A stretch of 64,000 nt of DNA from Formicarius rufipectus (lineage: Eukaryota; Chordata; Aves; Passeriformes; Formicariidae): assembly GCA_013399695.1 (NCBI GenBank), contig VXAU01004380.1, forward strand, positions 373,265-437,264, read 5' to 3'. Every line of letters begins with the position of its first letter. Positions within the stretch are counted from its first letter, which is position 1. The notes beneath the pieces are model-generated. The model saw only the letters and a list, made by a program, of their open reading frames with translations. It was not told the origin of the DNA and made no database searches. This document shows, in pieces, positions 11,388 through 24,670 of the stretch. Position numbers and translations under genes: made by a program.

Positions 11388-14300
11388 GTAATTAAGAATG
11401 AAGACCAGATCCTGACTTGTTAAAGTAAATGGCAAATTTATTAAATGCTAAATCTGTCTTAGTTCTGTAACAAGAGAGTGATTTGTCTTAGGAATACTTT
11501 GGTCTTAACTGATAGTATTAAAAACATGCACTTTCTATTCAGGAAATAAAGAATTTACAGAGTCACTTACCCATATACATCAGAATATAAAATCTAGACA
11601 TGATTATTCCTCACCTTTATAAAGAAAGGTAGACAAAAAGTAGTCAAACAGCAAGTGCAGTCCTTCCAATAAGGAATAAAAGTTCTTAACTTTTCAAACA
11701 GCTAAGAATTTTACTTTTGTAGTATAGAGCATTTTTCAACATAGTTTGTATCACTCCATAAGCACAATCCATCTCGTCTTATTTCAGACTTTAAAGTCTG
11801 TTTTCATAGCATGTTCATTTGCTTGATTTGTAATGGGTCCTGTGTGAAACCCCAAGACATTCAAGCACAATCTTCTGGGCAATATCAGAGCAAATATGTA
11901 ATTTTGTTCTGCTTTGGTTTCCCTCAAAAAAATTTGTGTATCACAACATGCTTAAATCAAATATAGGCAGTGAGGTTCATATACGATTCAGGTTAGTTAA
12001 AAATAGCCTTTTCCTACCATCCCTTGCTTCCTATGAATTGTGCAGCACTGTCAACTTCTGCAGAAGCCTGTGGCAATCACAGGGTGCTTACGGCACTGCA
12101 GCACAAGTTAACAAAGTTCAACACAAATTTACTTATGTTTTACAGGATCCCAGAATTGCCAGGGCTCTTATGCCATTTTCTTTAATTATTTTTCTTTATA
12201 TACTTCTATTTTTACAAACCCCAAAAGAACTGGTTAAATAGATCCCTAACAGCGACTGTCCATAAAGATTTTTTTCAGGCAGCCCAGCGTACTGGGCAGT
12301 GAGATACTGCAAATGGATTTGTTGTATACACTCATCTAGATGGCAGCACTCTAACAGGCTAATTCTTTTTTTTTTTAGCTTGGATAATTTTTTTCAGTCT
12401 TCATGAAGACTTTCTTTCTGCAAGGCCCTTAAGGCCACATGTCACATGAGTGGTTTCACTGGTGGGATCACATGCTTAAAAAGTTAAGCACACAGCTGAG
12501 TGCTTTACTAAAATAAAGCCTAGTTACCTTCTTGCCTCAGGACTCCATATTATAAAGACAAAAGAGAGAGAAAATAAGAAAATGCGGTGTGCTACTATGT
12601 ACTGCTTTCTCCAATAACAAACAGACTGCTGAACAGTAAATTGTGTGGATCTGCAAAAGGTGAAAAATGGAAAAGTGGTGTAAGTTAGTCTGAGGTGCAT
12701 GCAGTCCAAGAGTTTCCTGGAAGATTTAAACTTTCCTCCTGCTATTCCACAATTCAAAAAAATGAAATACAGCCTATTAGGTCTTGCAAAATCCAGTCAG
12801 AAGGCAGAGAGGAAATAAGTCACTTCACGTTGAACAACATTCAGCTAATTTTTACTCCAATTGTGTGCTTTGAAATGAGGCTGGAATGTAAAATGAGCTG
12901 TCAAAATGTAAACCCTGATGATAAAACTGAGGAATCTCAGTGTGAAGCTGGTACACAGATCTGGTGTAGATCACAGGATCTACATCCTATTATGCAGCTA
13001 AAGACAAGATTATATTTGGTGATAGAATCTGTCCTTTGCTTCACTGAATTATCTAGCACTTGCCTGACATCAAACAAGTGCTTAAAACTGTTCACTTTCC
13101 AAAATAAGGAAGACTACAGTGATACACTTAATTGATGCCCTGTTTTTTCAGAAAGTCATTCAGCTGAATAGATAACTCATGTCTCTCAGGAAGCAGTTAT
13201 TGCATTATCCAAGATATAAAAAGCCATCATTAAGATGCATTCTGGAGTATACCACACTGAAGATGCACAGTCAAAGCATTATGGGCAACTGCACTGTCTC
13301 TTCTGTTGAATTCTGAATGCCCCCTCATGTACCTTATATAATTTTTAATATAATTTCTCAGTAAGATTTCCCACCGCTTTTGTCAGAAGGAGTGAGGAGA
13401 TCACTGTTCAAGTTTTGCCATGTGCACTGCCTCATACACCAAGTCTAAAGGACAGCTTAGGAACAGCAACATGCAACAGCCGCTTAGGAAATCCTGTGCA
13501 GTAACTGTGAACCTTTTTTCCTCTTTAACTAAAACAGTAGTCCCACAGGAGGGCTGCAGTCCCGCTCTTTATCTGATGAGGAGTTTTAGGATCAAAGGTA
13601 GTTCAGTCAGAGGTAGCTCAGATCTTGTTACCTTGCACTGTATCCTTATGCACAGGCTTGTGCCAGGGGGCCTCCTTGCTTTCTTAATCTAACAAGAAAC
13701 CCTTATGAAAATGAACAACCAGTATCTATACAATCTTTGTTATCTATAGCAGGGAGTTATATGCGCTTCCTAAATCATGTGGTGTGGATTAACTCCTCTC
13801 ACACAGCTCAGGTCTTTGGCAAAAGAGAGCTATCTAGTTGAGTGTACAGAGATCGGTTGTTTCTAACTGGGTATAGGATGATGAAAGTAACATTCACTAG
13901 GCTGACACCATGCTTGAAGTTCAGAGATTAATTTAGGTAGATTAATCTAAGCTTAATCTATTATCTTAATATATTACCTATATATATTGCTCATATTTAC
14001 CCCATTGTATTTTTAAAATATAACTGGGTAAAATCATACAAAGGTTCGAATGGGGTACTCTAAGCTGTGTCTTCACTGAAAAATAAAATGTGCCTGAGAC
14101 TGCTCTCCACCCCTTCAGCCAACTGGCATGGAAAGGCCCACGTTCAAACTACCAGGAATGCTTTCTGGCCCATGCCAGTGACCCAACCGTGTCTGGGAGT
14201 TGTTTAGGAGAGTGTTAGCTGCTGCTTGGCCAAAACGGTGTGAAGGACCACTTCAGCAATTTAATAATACAGATGATTGTGTTTCTCTGCCTGGGAATGT

Positions 14301-15829
14301 TTCCTGGCACTGCATAGTTTACTGCTGCAGACACAACCAAGAGGAATTGCTTCTGCAGACTGTATTTTGTCTTTCTAACCATAGATATTTGAGCTCTAGA
14401 GTTATTCAAACAACAGTATAGAGGACTTTTCCTAAATCGAGAAACTAGTCATAGCTTTCAGATTATTTTTTTAATCATATCACTCTTCCAAACAGATGAA
14501 CTCCCCCATCAGCTTCTTCATGACAAGGGAGAAACATTTTCAGACCACGGCCAGCCCTGGAGAGACAGATTGAGACAGTCCCTGACTGACTCCAGGGCAG
14601 GAGAGTGAAGTAATTCACACACACATACACATCCACACACATGCCCATAGTGAACATTTTTACAGCTCTGGTATATATGTATTAGAAAAGTAAAATTCAG
14701 ACAATATTTTTGCTTTAGTTTAAAAGTTTTGTTTATATTTACTGAAATGCCTGTTTGGTGTTTGTTAAAGCCGTACAAATGTAGCATAGACAGTCATCAA
14801 ATGCAGAGTGGGGCATCTAAAAGATACAAAGATTGGCATAAAAACATCCTTTTTTTTATAATTTTCCCTTCGCTGCTCTACCTTTGGGACTGAAAAGGGA
14901 CTGAATTATGTTTTGGTAGTGGTGTCTGCTTTCCACTTGTTCTAGGGAGAGGAAGTATTTACATAACTCCTTTGGGGCCATAATTTATGCACACATGACT
15001 AACATTAGGCTACAGTGATCAGCACAGTTTTATAAAATAAAAGAAAAATACAGACATGGTTCCACTATGTGCCCCACCTCTACTTCCTGTAGTCCAGCAG
15101 CATTTTTCTTTTCAACTTGGAATTTGATCTCCATTTTGGTAGTTTTCTGGATTAGGGAAGCATCTTATTCCTCCTGCTGTCCACATCTCATGGACCAAAG
15201 GGGAGAGAAGAAAAGAGTTTAAAGCTGAGTCTGTCAAATCACATACACTGAAATATATGAAAAAATTCCACCATTTGTACCTCAGTTTACCACTAAAGAT
15301 TAAATAATACAGGAAAAGTTTGTTCTTTTAAGAGCAAAAATCTTCAGAGCATTTAACATATTGAGGTTAGGCACTGGAGGACCAAAACATGCTAAGAGAG
15401 TAAGTGCATCTCTGTGTGGGTGCATGCGTGTCAGAGGAATGGTTGCAATGCCCACCTGATTGAGACAGAACAAGCCATGTGGGTATACTGACATGCTATC
15501 TGTGAGTATTTTTAAAAACAAGAGAGAATATAACAACTATGAGAAATCTCAGGTAGGAAAAAATCTGAAGACCTTGTTTACAAACTGGATAGCCTAAGGG
15601 AATTTCCAAACAAATAGCTGCAGTAAGGGCAATGGACACTGAGAGACTCTGGTGAGAAATGTTCCTTAATCTATATCAACAGTTCCTGGTAGTTTAGCAG
15701 AGAGAAACAGGCAGCATCACCTTTGTCTTTTTGAAACTCTGTGCATGAGTTTAGTGTGTTGAAACTCCTACCAAAATCTTCAGGTTAAGAGGTTATCCGT
15801 GTGAAACATTAATGGTCTATTTTAAACAG

Positions 15830-15873
15830 AAGACCAGACTAGATAATCCTCTTTGACCTTAAATTCTGTGAAA
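15830..15873 (+). mobile_element. Ancient CR1/L3-type 3' end remnant
   Basis: AGACCAGACTAGATAATCCT, CTTTGACCTTAAATTCTGTG resembles the old CR1 end (GGTTGGACTAGATGATCCT...CCCTTCCAACCTTAAATTCTATG). Only about 44 bp can be matched, so this is a weak call. Confidence 0.45.
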
Positions 15874-17008
15874 GGTGAAAACATTTTCCTGTTGTGGGAA
15901 GAACAGCTTTCTAGCTCTGGACTGATTTTTTGAAGCACTTAGGAGCAAGTATTTTACTCTCCTGAGATGCATAGATGTCTCTGTTTATGAGGGGACTGCA
16001 TTTATCAGTGGACAAAGCCAACTCAAAAACTGACACACACATTAGAAAAGTATGACTTGTCTACTACTAAAGATGTAATAGGTGGGTGGATGTAATGTTC
16101 AAATTCCCCTTAACGAAATGTAGTGTTCAAATGTTTGATGCTATTTCTCCTTTTTCATTGGCTTTATGCCAATTTTCTGCTATATTTCATGGTTTTGATA
16201 CTACCATAGTCAATGAAAATTAATAAAGACACTTCATTAAAAAAAAAAAAAGTGGCTAGAAGTGTATGTGTAAAGTTACACAAGGGCCTATGTTCTATTG
16301 TCTGATAACTTAGGCTAGTGAGAGGCAGAAACTATCACTTTGCATAACTGAAGTTACATGACTCCAGATTCTGGCAACAGACCTAGGACATGTGCTTGTG
16401 TAGATCTGCTAAATCCTGACATCATTGTGTGAGAACTATTCTTAGAAGTTATTGCAGGTAAATTTTAACGAAATTTTTTTACCTCTGTGTAGAGTCTTAG
16501 GGAGTTGGGATTTTAACTTTCATGAAAATGATTTCATAACCAGAGATACTGAAAGGATGGTATGAAAGGAACACTAAATGAGGAGATGGGAATGCAGAAA
16601 CAGCACAGATGTGCACTGTTTACTTTTCCCTTTCTTCCTGCCATCTACGGTGTAAATGTACCTATTGATGCTGAAGGTCAGAGCTGGAGAAGCCATGAAG
16701 AAAGAGCAGCTCTGGGCTCTGCCTGCCCTGGCAGCTCAGCTGATGTCTGTATTCCAAGGACCTCACTGTTGAGAGCTGCCTGGTGTGGGATGTCCTGTTT
16801 AGTGCTTCTTGATTTCTGCACGAAACCTGTTTCTGCATGACATATTTCTGCTCTAGAGAATTTGGCTGGTGATAATGGGTAGTAGATAGGTTGTTGGCAA
16901 GACATTTTGGGAGACCACTTCCAGACCAGATATCACCAATCACTCCATTGTAAGAATAATGGCTAGCTTTGGGGCTTTTTATAGTTAAAGGAATATGGCA
17001 TTTAAGAG

Positions 17009-17011
<3 letters not shown>

Positions 17012-17049
<38 letters not shown>
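17012..17049. repeat. Poly(A) run of 38 bases
   Basis: An uninterrupted run of 38 A. It could be the tail of a retroposed sequence or a simple repeat. I found no AATAAA just upstream (only ...AAGAGCATA) and no copy of the downstream flank GCCAGACAATTAAC upstream, so a processed insertion is not supported. Confidence 0.9.
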
Positions 17050-17050
<1 letters not shown>

Positions 17051-17507
17051 CCAGACAATTAACTCTGAAACATCTCTCAGAGTTTTTGCATAACTTGTAG
17101 AAAATACATGACCAGAGATTGAGTATTTGCTCAAGGTTCTTTGATGTGACCTTCATAAAACGCCTCTTTACTTTTCTTACACATTTATTTTATCTGCCCT
17201 AAAAGTGAGTCTCCCTTCCCAGTTTCTCTGTGGAGAATTGGGTATATAGATTTTAAAGCAGCTTGTTGGAAACATAGACCTTAATGAGAATGGATGCAGG
17301 AATAAATGTTACCAGTCAACTCACTTGTGAAGAAAAATATTTTATCTGACCCAGAAGAACCATTACAGAGTTTACTGACTCCATGAAGTAACATAATGTG
17401 CTGATTTAGATTGTGCAACTGTGTGTTAAAAGGATGTGAGTGCACTGCTACAAATTCTCATGTGAGACTGGGAGAGGCTTGAAGAAATTAGAGATGAAAA
17501 AGGGGTT

Positions 17508-17805
17508 ATTAAGTCATTTAGTTTTGGATCATTCCCTAAAATGTTCTTTCCACTGCTGTGTCTAGTCAGGTTTTAAACACTGCAAGAAATAGGGCTTCCA
17601 CCATTTCCCTGAGGGGGAACTTGTTCTACAGTCATCTAGCTCTAACTCTTAGGATATTTTTCCTGATTAGTCAGAAAAAAATTGCCACTGCTTACCTCAA
17701 TATAAATTGTGCATGGTTCTTCTGACCCCACCATCCCCCAGGCAGCTCCTTTCTTCTGTAGTGCACTTTCATATTTATAATACTGCTCTCTTCTCTTAGT
17801 GCAGA
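17508..17805 (-). mobile_element. Ancient CR1 (L3-like) fragment, minus strand
   Basis: Reading along + the segment follows the reverse complement of an old amniote CR1: AAGTCATTTAG, CATTCCCTAAAATGTTC, CTGTGTCTAGTCAGGTTTTAA, GGGCTTCCACCATTTCCCTG, AACTTGTTCTACAGTCATCTAG, CTCTTAGGATATTTTTCCTG and later TTCATATTTATAATACTGC. The old CR1 pattern is CTAGTTTTAAATGTC..GGGCTTCCACCACTTCCC..TGTTCCACAGTCTAATAG..TTAGGAAGTTTTTCCTGA..TTCATATATTTATAGACTGC. Divergence is high, so the insertion probably predates birds. Confidence 0.65.
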
Positions 17806-19036
17806 GGTTGGTGCTTTCCAATGTGTATGATGAGGTGTTGGATAAATAAGAATTACAACTTAACCCCTAATAAAACTAGAACTAAAATAGCATTTCTATA
17901 TCAGGTTAATCAGTCTAATTGAAAATAGGGTGGTCTATTTAGATAACTCCGGTAGACCTTGAGAGTTGGACACATTCCAAGCCCTGTGAGAGGTTTTGCC
18001 CTCAGTGTTCCTAAGGACCAGATCTACACATAGGATCCAAGACCTTAAAAACAAGTTGTTTTCTCTCCACTTTATGAAATATCAACAGGAAAGATGATCT
18101 CCGGACCAGAACTTTGTTGACAGTGCTGTTTATTATGCCCAATGCTGAGCAAAATCTGATTCATATTGCTGTGTCTGCAAAGACTGTGCAGCACTAGCAC
18201 AAGTAGAGAAATAAATATTTTTATGACAAGCTGTAACTCCAAATACATACAAGTAACAGATGTTGAAAGTGTTACTTTTATTTTTTCCTCCCTATTCTCC
18301 TTCCTTCCTAAAGTCATTAAATTTCAATGGATTTGTAAAGAGACATCCCAGATTTTTTAATACTGATTTACATGGGGCGAGTACAGTCTGGGGAAACAGT
18401 CAAAGAGACAAACTTCACTTAAAAAAATGTAAGGAAGCAAGTGAGTCAGCATGTGTAACAGCAAAAATGATCCTGGGATATTAATCACACATTAGAAACT
18501 TAGAAACATACAGAAATATTTTATTAAAGCATTTGAACTTCATTTTCTTCTTCTCCCTGCCTCTCCTCACTGTGATCCTGTTCTTCTTAGCAGCGTAAAT
18601 CACAAGTAATAATGCAAAACCCATTAATCCTCATTCCAAACACATCTGCAGCTTACAGGTGTGAATAATTTTTCACTCTCTAAATTAGATTTTTTTCTAG
18701 CCAGATTTCATACTTAAGATATATTTTACCTTTTGCCTTGTATCTCTTAATGTATTATGTAGAAAAGAGGCAGAATCTTTTCTTTTTCTTGTATGTGAAA
18801 TGCTGTACTAACTCAGCTAAGACTGAAATGAGGCACTTTGTGATAAAGCACACACACATTTGTTTTTCATATAGCATTACTTTAATAAACAAATGTCACA
18901 TTCCTGCATGATGTAATTTCAACCCATTATTAATCATACTAAATGTTATTTTGGACCTTTCCTTTTTTATTTTTTTCCCCTCTTCTCCCTAAATATTGTC
19001 AGTGGAATATTGTAGGCCTCTGCTGTTTTCTTTCAG

Positions 19037-19157
19037 CGAATTCGAGGTCGAAAAGCCAGTCTGGAGGAAATACAGCTGGTTCACTCTGAACATCATTCAC
19101 TGCTGTATGGCACCAGCCCCCTGAACAGACAGAAGCTGGACCCCAGGAAACTCCTAG
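19037..19157 (+). CDS. HDAC9: HDAC9 exon: start of the deacetylase fold
   Basis: 121 nt after CTTTCAG, starting in phase 0 and ending one base into a Gly codon before GTCTGT. It encodes 40 residues: RIRGRKASLEEIQLVHSEHH, then SLLYGTSPLNRQKLDPRKLL. This is the segment around helix 2 and the loop of the class IIa catalytic domain. KASLEEIQLVHSEHHSLLYG is the HDAC9-type version of this block. TSPLNRQKLDPRK differs from human HDAC9 (TNPLDGQKLDPRI) and is nearer to HDAC4/5 at those positions, probably the ancestral state. Confidence 0.97.
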
Positions 19158-22100
19158 GTCTGTACAGGCCTCTATTCTACTGAGAACAGCACATTCCAGC
19201 ACTGTCATTAGTCATAGCTGGTGTCAGTTTAAAACACTTGGCAAGCAGTGTGACAAAAATTCACTTTTTCCAAATGCATTGCTATGTGGAAGGAGAATGT
19301 TACAATGGAAGCCAAATATAGTTTAGCAAAATGCTCGGGTTGAAAAACAGTGATTGAAGTTTCTCCTCAGTTGCTTCAAAAATCGTCAGTGTTAACCCTT
19401 TACTGTAATTTGTTCTCCATTGGAGGTCAATGGCAATTTTGAATGTAGTTGGTTTCCTATCTCCTTGTGTTCTTTGATTTGAAAACAGGAATTTAAGATA
19501 CACTTGCTTGTCAGAACTGCTTGTTTGCTGTTCTCATTTGCTTTATTTCAACTATTTCACCCATGCTGACTGCATATAGCCTTGCTAGTAAGTTAACTTT
19601 ATTTTAATGCTTTCCCATTATGCAGGATATGATATTGTTCTGAATAATGGAGGGGGAAACACATTGAAATATTAAATGCCATTATGGAGGTACAGGTTAA
19701 CAGAAAACTGACAGGTTTTTCAGGTCAAATATCTTCATACACAGCCAATGCTCAGAGTATGCCTTTTGTAATATAAAAGTATGACTAAATTGAGCTCTGC
19801 CATGAGTGTAGCATGAAGGAGATCTACTTGTCAGAAACACACAAAATCTAGTGCATTTTGGAAATATTCTGTGAGTGAAATCCTTCCCTTTATGTCTCAG
19901 CACACTGGATGCAACATTCTAATTCTCAGTTATTTTTATAAGCCTTTTTCTAAGATCTGGAGCTTTTCCTAAATGTAATGAAATCCAACCCAAACAAAAA
20001 TAACCCTAAACAACAAAAGAAATTGCTGCTACAATGCTAGTAATACATAGCAATTTTGCTTGCATTGGAAACTAATGCTAAGTGTTTCTTCTGTAAGGCA
20101 AACTATTGCTTCAGTAAGTCATAAGCGTAGGTAAGAAAAATTTCTTGATCACAATGTTATATAAGTACTTCTTCTTAGCCAAGGCATACTTCAAAAACTG
20201 AAAAATACTTACAGCATAATAGATTCTTAGGAGCTTGAATTTCTAAGGTAGGAAAGCCTTGATTAAAGAAAAAAAAAAAGTGTTTCCAAGGAAAAGCTCC
20301 AAATTCCTGCAAAATTAAAATTTGGAAATGATTTGATTTCATCAACATTGTCAAAATGTTTCTTTTGGATACAGTCAAGCATCTAATTTAAACTTTGTTG
20401 GATTTGCTTAATTTCATTTTATTTTTTCACATATTTAACATAACATACATTGATATAAAATATTATTCCAATTTTGGACCTCAGCGGTTGACCAGCATCT
20501 GGAATGCACTGTGCAGTTGCAGATACAAGGTGAAAACAGGAAAGGACCCAGGTACCCTAATTGTGTTTCTGCTGCAGTACAGAGAATGCAGAAAGCTTTA
20601 TTCCCCTACCTCAGAAAAACATTTCTTTGCCCACAGTTCTTTCCTTGACACTCTTTGCCTTATTTATTAGACACTTAGTCCAAAACATTTACTAAGTTCA
20701 TATCACAGTCTTAAAATGTTTTGTGAGTGTATCCTTGGCTCAATGACTTTTCTGTCTCTATTTCTACAATGTTTCCTTACTGCATCTCACATGGCCTTCT
20801 ACTAAGACAACAGTCAATAAAACACACTTCCCACATGCTTTTGTATGTGCCTGTCTTTTGGTTGGAAGCTCTAATCATGTAGGCTTTCAGACACTTGGAT
20901 AAAAGAACTTAACTGTCTCTTACATTTTTCCAAAATGCAGTGTGACTGTTCCACCTTTTGTCGTCCCCAGTTCAGTGCGGTTCAACCTAGCAAATCCTGA
21001 CCTTAAAATTAACATCTTGCTGTAGTACAGAAATCTATGTGTACCAAGGAGAAAAATCAAAAGAAAATGTTTCTTTAACATCTCTTTAAAAAAAATGTCA
21101 TCAATAACAACATCACTCAGAAAATATTTCTATTTCAATGAAAGTGTATTTTGTTTTCTACAGAAATAATTACATCAAATGATAGTTCTGCATCCTAAGA
21201 AACAGAAGGATCTGACCATTCCTTTCCTCATTCCTCTACCCATTCAACAAGACAGAGGCATCACTGAGGCTCCAGAAAAGAGTTTGTTCCCTATTCAAAA
21301 GAGCAGATCTGCTTTGTCTGAAGCTCTATTTTTTTTTCTTTTCCTAACAAGTGTCATCTGTACCTTTCAAATAGAAAAGAAACACTTGAAGTATTGAAAT
21401 TTAGGTATGACTATGACTAGGAATATGCCACTTCTCAATAAATGTCTATTCCAGTGTTTCCCTGTTCAAGAAAAACAAAACAAAACAAAACAAAAACAAA
21501 ACAAAAAAGAAAAAGAAAAAGAAAAACAAAACAAAACAAAAACCAAAAAAACCAACCAAACAAAGAAAACCCCAAAAAACCAAACCAAACCAAACCTAAC
21601 TAAACCAAAAAAACAAAACAAAACAAAACAAAACAACCAAACCCTAACCCAAACCTGTTCTGGAAAATTGCCAAACAAAATGACTGTAAACTACTGATAT
21701 CAGTGAAAATTAGGCACACAGTTATCATTCACCTACTCCTAAAGGTTTACAATTATAAACTTGCTTAAATGCTTGAGTTTATTTTCCCTGCATCAGGGCC
21801 TACAAAGGCATCTGTTCCAACTGATCCCTTCAATTTCTACACTATTGTGTAGTTCAGCTTTTGACTGATGTATCTTAGTGTGTTGTGTTAAGCAACATGT
21901 TATATTGCACTACCATTGTCTTGACATGAAGGAAATTAATACACAGACTGTGTCACAGCACATTATGGTTTCATGTGACAGAATGCAATCTTACAAATCT
22001 CTTTGACTAAGTTCAAGTGCAGAACAGTAAGCAGTTCTTACAAATTTGTTTCCTTTTTCTCTTTCCAATTGTCATTAAGAAAATGTTATTAAAGTTTCCA

Positions 22101-24620
22101 GTTATTAAAGTTTTGTAAATGTGAGAAATAAACAGTCAACACATCCCTCACAGTGAGTCAGTACTTACAGTACAACTAAAAGATGCATTCAGAAGCATCC
22201 ATGCAGTTGAGGGATGTTACCGATAATAATCAGGTTAAAAATTTTAATTTCTTGGAGTTTATTTTGTTTCTTTTTTTTGGAAATGAGTTTTTTCCCGTAA
22301 TTTTTCGTGTTCATCAGACACTCAGTCCCCAGTTGTCAACATCCTAATTAGCTTCCTTGACTTCTGTAGGGATCCAACCTCAGTCAGTTATGGGTGCCTC
22401 AGCACCTAATTTGACAAACCAGCTTCTACTGCTTTTGTGCATTTATATTTAAGAATAAAAATCTTACATCATTTGTAGCTCTATCAGTAAATTGTTGTAC
22501 TGAATCTTAAGTGATTTGCTGGTGATTGCAAACTCTGGTCCCAGGGAAAACCCAAAAATGTTCAATTACTTGAAGTATCCCCATATCTTCAATATCTTCA
22601 ATGTCTTTAATATCTTCTGGGGCATCAACTTCAAACATCATGGGAAATTCTTCAATTCATTTTCAGGGTAGCTTTTTGCAACTGATTTTAATTTCAGGCA
22701 GAGTGTTGTGAGCTCTTTCCTTTTTGTGAGGCTAGCTAAATAATGGTCGCACTGCCTCTTAGTACAACCTTTCCCCACTTTTCTTTTCTTGAAATATAAA
22801 TGGTTTTCTTGTTCCGTTAAATGCCTCTTTTTTTTTTTTTAATTAACTATCATGCGATATGAAGCAAATATCCAGGCAAGTTTCTTGATACACAGTGAAA
22901 AGACTTATGTGCTTTGTTTCTCCCTGTTTTAGTACTACCTTTGATTGATTTTAGTGTTCCTTCTAACCATCTGCTTTTCTGTTTTCACTTTGTTGTTTGT
23001 AATAGTGTTTACCATGCACAATGTGCCCATCTGCAGGGACATAAATGAGAATTCATCTGTTCTCTCCCATGTCCCAACTCCGCAATAGAATTTAAGAAAA
23101 AAAGTTGAATTCAATGATCTAAAAATGCTTTTTGTTATCTCAAATTACATCTTATATTTTCATTAATGTGTCCTGGCACTTTAACAGCACTAATTTTTTA
23201 GTTAGCTGCTGAAGACTTTTTCATCTTCCCCACGGTAAAAAGTGAAAAATCAGTCCCTGGACCTGCTTAGCAAGAGATCTAGAAACTTCAACCTGTACCT
23301 CTACTCTGACAATCTCCTGCAGCCAAGATTTTCTTCCTTGTCTGGGGCCATTAGGACTCACAGTATGAGAATACTCTGCAAAGCTGCTCCACCTGCATTT
23401 CCCCTGGTAGCTCCACAGGAGGTTTTGTTTGTCTTCTCTCACACAATGTGCAAACTGATCAAAGGCCTCTAGCTGGTTAAAAATGCATCTTGGATTTTAC
23501 TCAAAGTGTAAAGCACTTTCTTGGTCTCAGACCTTGCAGTCTGGTCTCTTGTACTTCAAAGATGATGGCTTATAATTGTCTTTATGCATTTCATTGGCAC
23601 CTGCTAAACATGAGCAACTGCAGAATGTGCCCCTGCCATAACAATAGGTGGCTCCTCTAGGTTAACTCGAGTGATTCACTATCTAATGTTTCCTCCAGAT
23701 GGCAAAGTTAAAAAGCCAGTTCTGTGATATGACAGGGGAAAAGCTTATGTTCTCTTCCACGGCTGCCTTACGATCAGATTTCATACTGGGATAGGAACTG
23801 CATCAAATCCTGAGATCCTTACCTGGTTTTCATATTGTCCTTATCAAGCTAAAACAGTGAGTTTAGTAGTACAAAGAGAAGTAAAACAAACCATATCAAA
23901 CAAAAAAAAAAAAAAAACAAAAAAATGAATATAAGTAGTAGGATAAAGCCTGTATTAGCTAATACATAGAGTAGAATTAGCTGGAAATTAGATTCTAAAG
24001 CTTATTAAGTTTTTCTTCCCTTTAGTATAGTGTATAATACTAAAACAAGTAGTATTTCATGTTATATTTTCAAAATATTAATATATTGACTAATGGCATG
24101 TAAATGAAGAAAACTGCATTTTTACACAGATAGGAAGACTAAGACTGCAATTTTCAAAGGAAAACCTCTTTCAGAGAAAAGAAGCAGGTACTTCTCAAGT
24201 ACAATACATCCCATCAGTCATCTAGGGTGGGTGGAGGTGTCAGCCTCATTCCACTGACTAGAGAAGAAGCTGAGCTGACTAGCTTAGACAAACTTCTTAT
24301 CAGCTACAGGTATCTGGATGATTAGTCACCCTAGTCCAGAGTGACTTTCTGTGGAGATTTGGTCATTATATTCCTTTGAATCTACTGCCTACTAATCTTA
24401 AGATTTGTCACTATTGCGTAACAGTACCTTAAATTTCCCACGTCCAGTTTGATTTCTAAGTACTGTGATTGTTTTTTATACTAATATATGGCATTTTCAT
24501 AGTGTAATACTTAAATCTGAATTCTTGTAAAGAGTAAGAAAATACGGTTCCAGTATTTAAATGTCTTTTTGATAAATGTTTATTATTGTTTCTTTCTTTT
24601 TTTTTTTCTATAATATATAG
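19158..24620 (+). other. HDAC9: HDAC9 intron, 5.5 kb
   Basis: Phase 1 intron. Notable content is the A/C-only tract at 21472-21651 and an A-rich run near 23900-23925. The remainder is AT-rich unique sequence with no recognisable repeats or coding potential. The acceptor is a long T-rich tract ending ATATAG. Confidence 0.85.
21472..21651. repeat. (CAAAA)n / A-C-only low-complexity tract
   Basis: About 180 bases in which one strand is almost only A and C (CAAAA, GAAAA, CCAAA units), ending with a single CCCTAACCC. Because stop codons are rare in such sequence it opens spurious frames on both strands (K/N/T-rich on +, F/L/V-rich on -). The same type of sequence appears at about 2948 and, inverted, at about 57380. 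Confidence 0.9.
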
Positions 24621-24670
24621 GAAACGCATCTCAAAAACTCTTTTCCTTGTTGCCTTGTGGGGGACTTGGG
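24621..24670 (+). CDS. HDAC9: HDAC9 short exon (50 nt) with structural-zinc Cys
   Basis: 50 nt between ATATAG and GTAAGT. The first two bases complete a Gly codon; it ends in phase 0. It encodes NASQKLFSLLPCGGLG, matching human DDSQKFFSSLPCGGLG. The Cys of PCGGLG corresponds to the fourth ligand of the class IIa structural zinc in HDAC4. The exon is too short for routine open-frame detection and was placed by homology plus perfect splice sites and frame continuity on both sides. The antisense frame over it is spurious. Confidence 0.95.

Larger units (their letters stand above)
11388..19036 (+). other. HDAC9: HDAC9 intron, 7.6 kb
   Basis: Phase 0 intron. Contains a CA-rich stretch near 14614-14641, a short ancient CR1 tail at about 15830-15873, an AATAAA followed by a short A run near 16220-16250, a 38-base A run at 17012-17049, and an ancient CR1 piece at about 17508-17805. 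The last 150 bp before the acceptor contain CATTATTAATC-type sequence and a long pyrimidine tract. No extra exon is needed, since the protein is continuous across the junction. Confidence 0.85.

Noticed and set aside
16210..16250. AATAAA plus A run suggesting a processed retrocopy
   Set aside because: Only a 13-14 base A run, no recognisable transcript upstream and no target-site duplication found.
16662..17156. 164-codon antisense frame with a run of Phe
   Set aside because: Passes through the 38-A run; the rest shows no homology or exon structure.
21636..21656. Telomere-like CCCTAACCC
   Set aside because: A single occurrence inside an A/C-only tract; not a telomeric array.
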